Assembly (NCBI RefSeq): GCF_030268085.1
Contig: NZ_BSDE01000006.1
Coordinates: 124,491-188,490, forward strand
From: Geothrix limicola
GTDB lineage: Bacteria > Acidobacteriota > Holophagae > Holophagales > Holophagaceae
DNA: 64,000 bases
Direction: 5' to 3'
In this document: piece by piece, positions 17,070-23,980 of the stretch
Layout: each line of letters begins with the position of its first letter
Position numbering within the stretch: the stretch's first letter is position 1
The notes under the pieces: generated by a model
What the model was told of the DNA's origin: nothing
Databases searched by the model: none
Seen by the model: the letters and a program-made list of their open reading frames with translations, nothing else
Translations under genes and position numbers: made by a program

Positions 17070-18002
17070 ATGCCGCTCTCCCCCAATCCCTACGCCGCCC
17101 TCAAAGAAGCCGCCCAGTACGTCCGCCTCTTCCGCGGCAAGACCTTCGTCGTGAAGGTGGGTGGCGACGTGCTCGCCGAGCCCAAGATCCGCAAGGCGCT
17201 CTGCGAGCAGATCGCCCTGCTCTGGTCCTTCTCGATCCGCGTGGTGGTGGTGCATGGCGGCGGCGCCGAACTCGACGCCGTCTGCGAGGCCATGAACATC
17301 CCCGTGGAAAAGGTGGCGGGACGGCGGGTGACGAGCCCCGAAGTGCTCGACGCCGCCAAGATGGTCTTCGCGGGCCAGGTGCACATGGACCTGCTGGCGG
17401 AGCTCCAGGCCAGCGGCGTGCCCGCCGTGGGCCTCACGGGCCTGGACGCGGGCCTCGTGAAGGCGCACAAGCGCCCGCCCGTGGCCGTGGTGCCCGACGG
17501 CGCCACCGAATCCCAGATGGTCGATTTCGGCCTCGTGGGCGACATCGACACCATCGATCCCCATGTCCTCAGCCACCTGCTCGAAGGGGGCTTCGTGCCG
17601 GTGGTGGCGCCGCTTTCCGGGGGGGAAGACGGCGCCATTTACAACACCAACGCCGATACCATCGCCGCCAGCCTGGCCACGGCCCTCGGCGCCGAGAAGC
17701 TGTTCTTCATGCTCTCCGTGCCCGGTCTGCTGAAGGACCTCAAGAAGGCCTCTTCGCTCATCCCCCACGCCACGCTGGAAGAGTTGGCCGGCTTCGAGGC
17801 CAAGGGCATCATCAGCGGCGGCATGCGGCCCAAGCTCACGGCCGTGAAGACCGCGCTCCAGGGCGGCGTGCCCAGCGCCCACCTGGTCAGCGGTCTGGCG
17901 CCGGATGCGCTGCTGGCGGAGGTCTTCACCAACGAGGGCAGCGGGACGATGATCGTACCTGGGATCGTACCGGGCCTGCCCGTGAGCGCCGGGACCGAGT
18001 GA
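17070..18002 (+). CDS. argB: Acetylglutamate kinase
   Basis: A 310-residue amino-acid kinase that phosphorylates N-acetylglutamate. VVKVGGDVL near residue 26 and VVVVHGGGAELD near residue 58 are the ATP- and substrate-loop glycine motifs. YNTNADTIAASLA near 190 matches the NINAD nucleotide/substrate motif. GGMRPKL near 251 is the usual C-terminal kinase signature. The ATG at 17070 is five bases after GAGG; an in-frame GTG three bases earlier is too close to it. There is no fused acetyltransferase domain, unlike the bifunctional argB of xanthomonads. The stop overlaps the ATG of the next gene (TGATG). Confidence 0.9.
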   Translation: MPLSPNPYAALKEAAQYVRLFRGKTFVVKVGGDVLAEPKIRKALCEQIALLWSFSIRVVVVHGGGAELDAVCEAMNIPVEKVAGRRVTSPEVLDAAKMVFAGQVHMDLLAELQASGVPAVGLTGLDAGLVKAHKRPPVAVVPDGATESQMVDFGLVGDIDTIDPHVLSHLLEGGFVPVVAPLSGGEDGAIYNTNADTIAASLATALGAEKLFFMLSVPGLLKDLKKASSLIPHATLEELAGFEAKGIISGGMRPKLTAVKTALQGGVPSAHLVSGLAPDALLAEVFTNEGSGTMIVPGIVPGLPVSAGTE

Positions 18003-19069
18003 TGGCGCCCGAAGAACTCATCACCCTGCTGGTGGGCACGCCCAGCGTGTCCGGCGAGGAAGGCCCCCTGGCGGACCTGCTGCAGGAGCTCCTCGAGTCT
18101 CGGGGCTTCGCGGTCCAGCGCCAGGGCAACAACCTCTGGTTCAGTTTCGGCACCCCCGGCGGTGCGCGGCTGATGCTCAATTCGCACCTCGACACGGTGC
18201 CCCCCTGCGCGGGCTGGGAGGGCGATCCCTTCACGCCGGTCTGGAACGGCACGCGGCTCCAGGGGCTCGGTTCCAACGACGCCAAGGGCTGCGTCGCCGC
18301 CATTCTGCTCGCAGCCTTCGAGCTCTCCCAGCAGAAGCTGGAGGGCGAAGTGGTCGTCGTGCTCAGCGCCGAAGAGGAGACCGGCGGCAACGGCATCGCG
18401 ACCATCCTCGACCGCCTGGGCCCCCTGGACGGCGCCGTCGTCGGCGAGCCCACGGGCCTGCGCGTCTGCGCGGCCCAGCGGGGCCTGCTCGTGCTCAAGT
18501 GCACGGCCCGCGGCCAGAGCGGCCACGTGGCCCATGCGCAGATGCTGGGCACGGAGAACGCCATCCACAAGGCGGCGCGCGACATCGGCCAGGTGGCCGC
18601 CATGGACTTTCCCGCCCATCCGCTGCTGGGATCACAGAAGGCCCAGGTCACCCAGATCAGCGGCGGCCTGAGGCGCAATCAGGTGCCGGACGCCTGCGAG
18701 TTCTTCATCGACCTGCGCACGGGGCCCGACCAGGACCACGATGCCCTCGCCGCCGACTTCCAGCGGCACCTCGAAAGTGAGGTGCGCGTCCACTCCAAGC
18801 GCTACCTGCCCAAGGGCACGGATCCCGGCCACCCCATCGTGCGCGCGGCCCTGCTGGCCGCGGGCAAGGCGGGCCCCGTGGGATCGGGCACCACGTCGGA
18901 CTGGGCCTTCCTCGGCGACATCCCCGCCGTGAAGGTGGGCCCCGGCGACACCTTCCGCAGCCACGCCCCCAACGAGTACCTCACCCTGCCCGAACTGGAA
19001 GCCGGCGCGGCCTTCTACACCCAGCTCGTCCCCGCCTTCTTCAAGATGCAGGTGAAGCATGAAGCCTGA
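18002..19069 (+). CDS. argE: M20 deacylase, probable acetylcitrulline/acetylornithine deacetylase
   Basis: A 355-residue M20-family metallohydrolase of the ArgE/DapE type. Metal and catalytic residues are visible: SHLDTVP (His62, Asp64), the bridging Asp93 in SNDAKG, and the Glu pair near 124-125 in SAEEETGG. A dimerisation domain begins near GQSGHVAHAQ. The start overlaps the argB stop by one base. Because the transcarbamylase upstream is of the acylornithine class, the natural substrate is probably N-acylcitrulline rather than N-acetylornithine, as in Xanthomonas. This is inference from context; sequence alone does not separate the substrates. Confidence 0.82.
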   Translation: MAPEELITLLVGTPSVSGEEGPLADLLQELLESRGFAVQRQGNNLWFSFGTPGGARLMLNSHLDTVPPCAGWEGDPFTPVWNGTRLQGLGSNDAKGCVAAILLAAFELSQQKLEGEVVVVLSAEEETGGNGIATILDRLGPLDGAVVGEPTGLRVCAAQRGLLVLKCTARGQSGHVAHAQMLGTENAIHKAARDIGQVAAMDFPAHPLLGSQKAQVTQISGGLRRNQVPDACEFFIDLRTGPDQDHDALAADFQRHLESEVRVHSKRYLPKGTDPGHPIVRAALLAAGKAGPVGSGTTSDWAFLGDIPAVKVGPGDTFRSHAPNEYLTLPELEAGAAFYTQLVPAFFKMQVKHEA

Positions 19070-20417
19070 TGGTTCGACTCTCTGGGCCAAGGACCTGCCC
19101 CTGGACGTGGCCATCCACCGCTTCACCGTGGGCGAGGATCCGGATACAGACCTGGCCCTGCTCGCCTGGGATGCGCTGGGCAGCGCGGCCCACGCCCGGA
19201 TGCTCGCGTCCGCCGGCCTGCTCGAACCCGCCGACGCCGCGGCCCTCGTGCGGGGCCTGAAGCGCATCGCCAACCTGGCCCGTCAGAACGCCTTCCCCAT
19301 CCCGCCCCACATGGAGGACGGCCACACCGCCATCGAGGCAGACCTCACGCGGAGCCTCGGCCCCGTGGGCCAGCGCATCCACCTGGGGCGCTCGCGGAAC
19401 GATCAGGTCATCCTCGCCCTGCGCCTCTACCTGCGCGACGCGCTCCTGCGCCTGGGTGTGCGCGTCTCCGACCTGGCCCAGGCCTTCCTGGGATTTGCTC
19501 GCGAGCATCAGCAGACGCCGCTGCCCGGCTACACCCACCTGCGGCGCGCCATGCCCAGCACCTTCGGCATGTGGGGCGCGGCCTTCGCCGAAGGCCTGTT
19601 GGAAGAACTGGAGGCCCTCCAATCCGTGTACCAACGGCTCGATCGCTGCCCGCTGGGATCGGCCGCGGGCTTCGGCGTGCCCCTGCCCATCGACCGCGAA
19701 CTGACGGCGAAGCTGCTCGGGTTTTCAAAGGTTCAGCGCAGCCCCATCGACGTGCAGAACAGCCGGGGACGCCACGAGACGGCCCTGCTGCAGTGGGCCG
19801 CCTCCACCGGCGGCGTGATGGAGAAGTTCCTGTGGGACGTCTCTTTCTACAGCACCGAGGAGTTCGGCTTCCTCAAGTTGCCCGACGCCTTCACGACGGG
19901 ATCGAGCATCATGCCCCAGAAGAAGAATCCTGATGTCGTCGAACTGGCCCGGGGCCGCTGCCGCGAGCTGCGGGGCAATGCGGGGCTGGTGGATCAGATC
20001 GGCACCGGCCTGCCCTCCAGCTACCACCGGGACCTGCAGCTGCTCAAGCGCCCCGTCATCCAGGGCCTGCGGCAGGCCGACGAGCTCTTCGCCGTGCTCG
20101 CGCGCCTCGTCCCGGCCCTGAAGGTGAATGCAGAGGCCACCGCCACCGCCAGCACCGACGAGCTCTACGCCGCCCACCAGGCCTACGTCTACGTGCAGGG
20201 CGGCCTGCCCTTCCGCGAGGCCTACCGCAAGGTGGCCCAGCAGATCCAGGAGGGCACCTTCGCCCCGGATCGCGCCGCCCTCACCGCCACCCACCTCGGG
20301 GGGGCCGGCAACCTGGGCCTCGACGACCTGGCGGCCGATCTTGCCGCTGCCCGGGCCTGGATCGAGACCAGGCGCGAGCTTCAAGCGGAAGCGGAGGCAG
20401 CGTTGTGGGCGAGCTAG
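19059..20417 (+). CDS. argH: Argininosuccinate lyase
   Basis: A 452-residue fumarase/aspartase-superfamily enzyme that splits argininosuccinate into arginine and fumarate. The signature GSSIMPQKKNPD is at 281-292 and includes the catalytic Ser on its flexible loop. HLGRSRNDQV near 108 and YTHLRRAMPSTF near 152 are the other two conserved blocks. It overlaps the end of argE by 11 bases. In many operons argG directly precedes argH; here argH comes first and a repeat element separates the two. Confidence 0.92.
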   Translation: MKPDGSTLWAKDLPLDVAIHRFTVGEDPDTDLALLAWDALGSAAHARMLASAGLLEPADAAALVRGLKRIANLARQNAFPIPPHMEDGHTAIEADLTRSLGPVGQRIHLGRSRNDQVILALRLYLRDALLRLGVRVSDLAQAFLGFAREHQQTPLPGYTHLRRAMPSTFGMWGAAFAEGLLEELEALQSVYQRLDRCPLGSAAGFGVPLPIDRELTAKLLGFSKVQRSPIDVQNSRGRHETALLQWAASTGGVMEKFLWDVSFYSTEEFGFLKLPDAFTTGSSIMPQKKNPDVVELARGRCRELRGNAGLVDQIGTGLPSSYHRDLQLLKRPVIQGLRQADELFAVLARLVPALKVNAEATATASTDELYAAHQAYVYVQGGLPFREAYRKVAQQIQEGTFAPDRAALTATHLGGAGNLGLDDLAADLAAARAWIETRRELQAEAEAALWAS

Positions 20418-20429
20418 TGGCATCCCCAT

Positions 20430-20511
20430 CGGTTGATTCACCGCGGAGAACGCAGAGGCAACCCTGTCCTTTCTCCGCGCTCTCAGCGTTCTCCGCGGTT
20501 GGCGGTTTTCC
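20430..20511. repeat. Dispersed CGCGGAG-type quasi-palindromic repeat, copy B
   Basis: ACCGCGGAGAACGC at 20440-20453 pairs perfectly with GCGTTCTCCGCGGT at 20486-20499, giving a 14-base-pair stem within a longer imperfect one. Both arms are made of repeated CGCGGAG/CGCAGAG units of eight to ten bases. It fills the argH-argG gap within the transcribed operon. Its flanks (GGTTGATTCA before, TGGCGGTTTTCCTCTT after) resemble those of copy C. Confidence 0.75.
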
Positions 20512-20535
20512 TCTTCTGAACCTGAAAGGCCTCCC

Positions 20536-21723
20536 ATGAGCAAGCTCGCCGTCCTCGCCTTTTCCGGCGGCCTCGACACCTCCTTCTGCGTGCTCTACCT
20601 CAAGGAGCTCGGCTACGACGTGGCCACGGTCACAGTCAACACCGGCGGCTTCTCGCCGGAGGAACTGGCCCGCATCGAGGCGGCCTCGCCCAAGCTCGGC
20701 GCCATCAGCCACACAACGGTGGATGCCCGTGGAGGCCTCTTCGAGGGCTACCTGCGCTATCTCGTCTACGGCAACGTGCTGCGCGGCCAGATGTACCCGC
20801 TCTCCGTGTCGGCCGAGCGCGTCTGCCAGGCCCGGGCCGTGGCCGAGCTCGCCAAGGACATGGGCGCCGCCGCCATCGCCCACGGATCGACTGGCGCCGG
20901 CAACGACCAGATCCGCTTCGATGTCGCCTTCCGCGCGCTGGCGCCCGAGCTCGACATCCTCACGCCCATCCGCGACCTGGGCCTCTCCCGTGCCGAGGAG
21001 ATGACCTACTGCGCCAAGCGCGGCCACGCCTTCCCGGAGAAGACCAAGGACTACTCCATCAACGAGGGCATGTGGGGCACCAGCGTGGGCGGTCGGGAAA
21101 CCCTGGACGCCTGGACCACCCTGCCCGAGGCGGCCTTCCCCGGCGGCGTCATCGCGGGCCTGTCCCCGAAGACCCTCACCATCAGTTTCGACGAGGGCGT
21201 GCCCGTGGCACTCGACGGCAACGCCATGGACCCCGTCACTCTCATCGCACAGCTCAACGCCGTGGGCCGCCCCTACGGCATCGGCCGCGGCGTGCACCTG
21301 GGCGACACCATCCTCGGCATCAAGGGCCGCGTCGGTTTCGAAGCGCCCGCCGCGCACCTGCTCATCGGCGCCCACCGGGAACTGGAGAAGCTGGTGCTCA
21401 GCGGCAAGCAGCTCTTCTGGAAGGAGTCCCTGGGCAACCTCTACGGCTCGCTGCTCCACGAGGGCCACTTCTTCGATCCCCTGGCCCGCGATCTGGAGGC
21501 CTTCCTCCAGTCCAGCCAGGACCGCGTCCGCGGCGACGTGCGCCTCACCCTGCATCCGCGCACCTTTGTCGTAGAGGGCGTGCAGTCCCCCTACTCCCTG
21601 ATGGATCCGCGCATCGCCACCTACGGCGAGGCCAACAAGCTCTGGACCGGCGCCGAGGCCGCGGGCTTCGCCAAGGTCTTCGGCGTCCAGCAGACCCTCA
21701 CCCTCAAAGCCAAGCCCAACTGA
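20536..21723 (+). CDS. argG: Argininosuccinate synthase
   Basis: A 395-residue enzyme that joins citrulline and aspartate using ATP. The PP-loop SGGLDTS is at residues 10-16, and GSTGAGNDQIRFD near 117-129 matches the aspartate/citrulline-binding block of the family. The opening AFSGGLDTSFCVLYLKE is like the variant I associate with operons that use acylornithine transcarbamylases. It starts shortly after repeat copy B with AAAGG before the ATG. It is followed at 15 bases by the P-loop gene. Confidence 0.9.
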   Translation: MSKLAVLAFSGGLDTSFCVLYLKELGYDVATVTVNTGGFSPEELARIEAASPKLGAISHTTVDARGGLFEGYLRYLVYGNVLRGQMYPLSVSAERVCQARAVAELAKDMGAAAIAHGSTGAGNDQIRFDVAFRALAPELDILTPIRDLGLSRAEEMTYCAKRGHAFPEKTKDYSINEGMWGTSVGGRETLDAWTTLPEAAFPGGVIAGLSPKTLTISFDEGVPVALDGNAMDPVTLIAQLNAVGRPYGIGRGVHLGDTILGIKGRVGFEAPAAHLLIGAHRELEKLVLSGKQLFWKESLGNLYGSLLHEGHFFDPLARDLEAFLQSSQDRVRGDVRLTLHPRTFVVEGVQSPYSLMDPRIATYGEANKLWTGAEAAGFAKVFGVQQTLTLKAKPN

Positions 21724-21738
21724 CCGCACGAGGCCGCC

Positions 21739-22797
21739 ATGACCATGAGAATCCACGTCGACAAGATCGCCTCGGTCACCCGCAACCTGCGGCTGGGCCG
21801 CACGCTCACCCTCTCGCCCGAGGTCCTGCTGGAGGAGGGCTCCGTCATCGCCTGCCGCGTGCGGGGCGAGAAGACCACGTACAACCAGCTGGAAGATCCC
21901 CACGGCCGCATGAGCACGCTGCATGACGGCGACATCCTCGTGGGCGCCCTGGGCCACCGCAACGCGCTGCAGGGCTACGAGGGCGTCATGCCCGCCTCGC
22001 TCAAGCCCGGCGACACCGTGAACCTGCTCAACATGGGCGGCGTCATCGGCCAGTGCCTCTCGCACAATCCCGACGTGGGCAAGCCCTTCGAGCTCGAAGT
22101 GCTGGGCCAAGTGCTCGTCTTCCCCGAATTCCAGTCCCGGGCCGGGCAACCCGCCCACGTGCGCATGGGCGCCCTCAAGGGCACGGGCCTCTCCGCCCAC
22201 TGCCCCGTGATCTACGTGGCGGGCACCTGCATGAACGCGGGCAAGACCGCCGCCGCCTGCGCCACCATCCGCCAGCTCAGCCGCGCCGGGTACCGGGTCG
22301 GCGCCTGCAAGCTGACGGGCGTTTCGCTCATGCGCGACGCGCTCGCCATGCGGGACTACGGCGCCGAAGTCGCCCTCGACTTCACGGATGCGGGCATCGT
22401 GTGCACCGATGCGGGCAGCGCCGCTGGCGTGTCGCACGTCATCTTCTCCGAGCTGGCCGCCCACGGCGTGGACGTCATCGTGGCCGAAACTGGCGACGGC
22501 ATCATGGGCGAGTACGGCGTGCAGGCCATCCTCCAGGATCCGGACCTGAAGGCCCTCAGCGGCGTGTTTATCCTTTGCGCCAACGATCCCGTCGGCGTCG
22601 CGGGTGCCGTGTCCCACCTGAAGTCCGCCTTCGGCATTCAGGCGGATCTCATCGCGGGCCCCGCCACGGACAACCGCGTGGGCGAGCGCTTCGTCGCCAC
22701 CCTCGGCCTGCCCGCCCGCAACGCCCGCGCCGACGCCGACGCCCTCGGCAAGTTCGTGCTCGACCTCGTCGCACCCAAGGTCGCGGCCAAGGCCTGA
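21739..22797 (+). CDS. P-loop NTPase of unknown function inside the arginine operon
   Basis: A 352-residue protein I cannot assign. Residues 1-155 are beta-rich with GDILVGALGHRNALQGYEGV and GDTVNLLNMGGVIGQ. The second half has a Walker A loop GTCMNAGKT (162-170), then GACKLTGVSLMRDALAMRDYGAE, and a possible Walker B/acidic segment VDVIVAETGDGIMGEYG. The layout resembles dethiobiotin-synthetase/CobQ-type or DUF1611-type NTPases, in which ATP activates a carboxylate, but that link is only by motif. It is 15 bases after argG with GAGG before its ATG. It is bounded downstream by repeat copy C, then argC. Co-transcription implies a role linked to arginine or acylglutamate metabolism, or to its regulation. 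Confidence 0.75.
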   Translation: MTMRIHVDKIASVTRNLRLGRTLTLSPEVLLEEGSVIACRVRGEKTTYNQLEDPHGRMSTLHDGDILVGALGHRNALQGYEGVMPASLKPGDTVNLLNMGGVIGQCLSHNPDVGKPFELEVLGQVLVFPEFQSRAGQPAHVRMGALKGTGLSAHCPVIYVAGTCMNAGKTAAACATIRQLSRAGYRVGACKLTGVSLMRDALAMRDYGAEVALDFTDAGIVCTDAGSAAGVSHVIFSELAAHGVDVIVAETGDGIMGEYGVQAILQDPDLKALSGVFILCANDPVGVAGAVSHLKSAFGIQADLIAGPATDNRVGERFVATLGLPARNARADADALGKFVLDLVAPKVAAKA

Positions 22798-22798
22798 T

Positions 22799-22898
22799 CG
22801 GTTGTCTCACCGCGGAGAACGCGGAGCACGCAGAGGAAGACCCAAGCCTCTGTTTCAGTTCTCCGCGCTCTCTGCGTTCTCTGCGGTTGGCGTTTTTC
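22799..22898. repeat. Dispersed CGCGGAG-type quasi-palindromic repeat, copy C
   Basis: ACCGCGGAGAACGC at 22809-22822 pairs with GCGTTCTCTGCGGT at 22874-22887 (13 of 14), again with extra CGCGGAG, CACGCAGAG and CTCCGCGC units in the arms. It fills the gap between the P-loop gene and argC. All of it can be read as open frame on both strands (giving phrases like SALSAFSAV), which tends to produce spurious gene starts. Confidence 0.75.
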
Positions 22899-22912
22899 TT
22901 GTAGGAATGTCC

Positions 22913-23929
22913 ATGACTTCTGTCGATGTCCTTATCCTCGGGGCTTCCGGCTACGGCGGTGGCGAGCTGCTGCGCTGGCTTTCGAACCATCCGGCGGTAA
23001 AGTCCATCCGTGGCACGGCGCGCAGCCAGGCGGGCAAGGCCTTCCACGCCCAGCATCCGAACCTGCGGGGGCTGCTCGACGGCACCTTCGAAGCGGCGCC
23101 GGATTGGGCGGCCCTGGCCCAGAGCGACGCCCCCGTGCTGTTCTCCGCCCTGCCCCACGGAGAATTGTCCAAGCACTGGCCCGAGTACCAGGCCGAGTGG
23201 GACCGCCTGGGACTCACGGATCGCCTCACGGTCATCGACCTCTCCACGGACTTCCGCCTCGATCCCGCCTGGGTCTATGGCCTGGTGGACTGGAAGCCCG
23301 AGCGCATGAGGGGCGCCAAGCGCATCGCCAATCCCGGCTGCTTCGCCACGGCTCTGCAGTTGGCCCTGCTGCCCCTCGCCCCGTGGAAGCCCGCCTTCGT
23401 GGCCGTCACGGCCGCCACGGGGTCTTCGGGTTCGGGGGCCGCCGCGTCGGACACGACCCACCATCCCACCCGCGCCAACGATTTCCGCGCCTACAAGATG
23501 CTCGGTCACCAGCACGAGGCCGAGGTGCTGCGCACCCTGGCGACGGAAGGCTGGGAGGCGCCCCTCAGCTTCGTGCCGCAAAGCGCGCCCATGGTGCGCG
23601 GCATCTTCGCCACGGCCCAGTTCCCGCTCCCGGCAGGTCTGGATCAGGCCGCCCTCCGCGCCCACTACGAGGCCTTCTACAAGGACCGCTTCTTCGTGCG
23701 GATGGTGGAGGGATCGCCCCGCGTGGCCGCCACCACCGGCAGCGCCTTCGCCGACCTCGCCGTCACCGCCCGCGCGGGCCACCACGGCCAGCCCGGCCAC
23801 GCCGCGGTGATGGTCGCCCTCGACAACCTCGGCAAGGGCATGGCCGCCCAGGCCGTGCAGAACCTGAACCTGGCCCTGGGCCTGCCGGAATGGACCGGCC
23901 TGAAGATGGCCGGGGGCTATCCGAGCTGA
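22913..23929 (+). CDS. argC: N-acetyl-gamma-glutamyl-phosphate reductase
   Basis: A 338-residue NAD(P)-dependent semialdehyde dehydrogenase-type enzyme that reduces N-acetylglutamyl phosphate. The nucleotide-binding GASGYGGGELLRWL is at about 9-22, and the catalytic Cys143 lies in NPGCFATAL. The ATG at 22913 is seven bases after AGGA; another ATG at 22907 overlaps that ribosome-binding site. The open frame continues to 22802, but that part is repeat copy C. It is the last gene of the operon and is followed by a hairpin. Being distal to two repeats, it may be expressed differently from argD-argH. Confidence 0.92.
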   Translation: MTSVDVLILGASGYGGGELLRWLSNHPAVKSIRGTARSQAGKAFHAQHPNLRGLLDGTFEAAPDWAALAQSDAPVLFSALPHGELSKHWPEYQAEWDRLGLTDRLTVIDLSTDFRLDPAWVYGLVDWKPERMRGAKRIANPGCFATALQLALLPLAPWKPAFVAVTAATGSSGSGAAASDTTHHPTRANDFRAYKMLGHQHEAEVLRTLATEGWEAPLSFVPQSAPMVRGIFATAQFPLPAGLDQAALRAHYEAFYKDRFFVRMVEGSPRVAATTGSAFADLAVTARAGHHGQPGHAAVMVALDNLGKGMAAQAVQNLNLALGLPEWTGLKMAGGYPS

Positions 23930-23937
23930 GACAAAAG

Positions 23938-23963
23938 AACGCCCCTCCCGAGGAAGGGGCGTT
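23938..23963 (+). terminator. Terminator of the arginine operon
   Basis: AACGCCCCT and AGGGGCGTT form a perfect nine-base-pair stem with an eight-base loop shortly after the argC stop. The upper flank is AAAAG and there is no long T tract, so it could serve both argC and the convergent lipoprotein gene. Confidence 0.6.
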
Positions 23964-23980
23964 GTGCTGAACTTCGTTCG

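Noticed and set aside
20281-22617. A 778-codon minus-strand frame across argG and the P-loop gene
   Set aside because: It is antisense to two well-supported genes and has the His/Gly/Ala-rich composition of GC-driven shadows.
22802-22912. Extra 35-residue N-terminus on argC
   Set aside because: It is encoded wholly by repeat copy C. The Rossmann motif sits directly after the ATG at 22913, which has its own ribosome-binding site.
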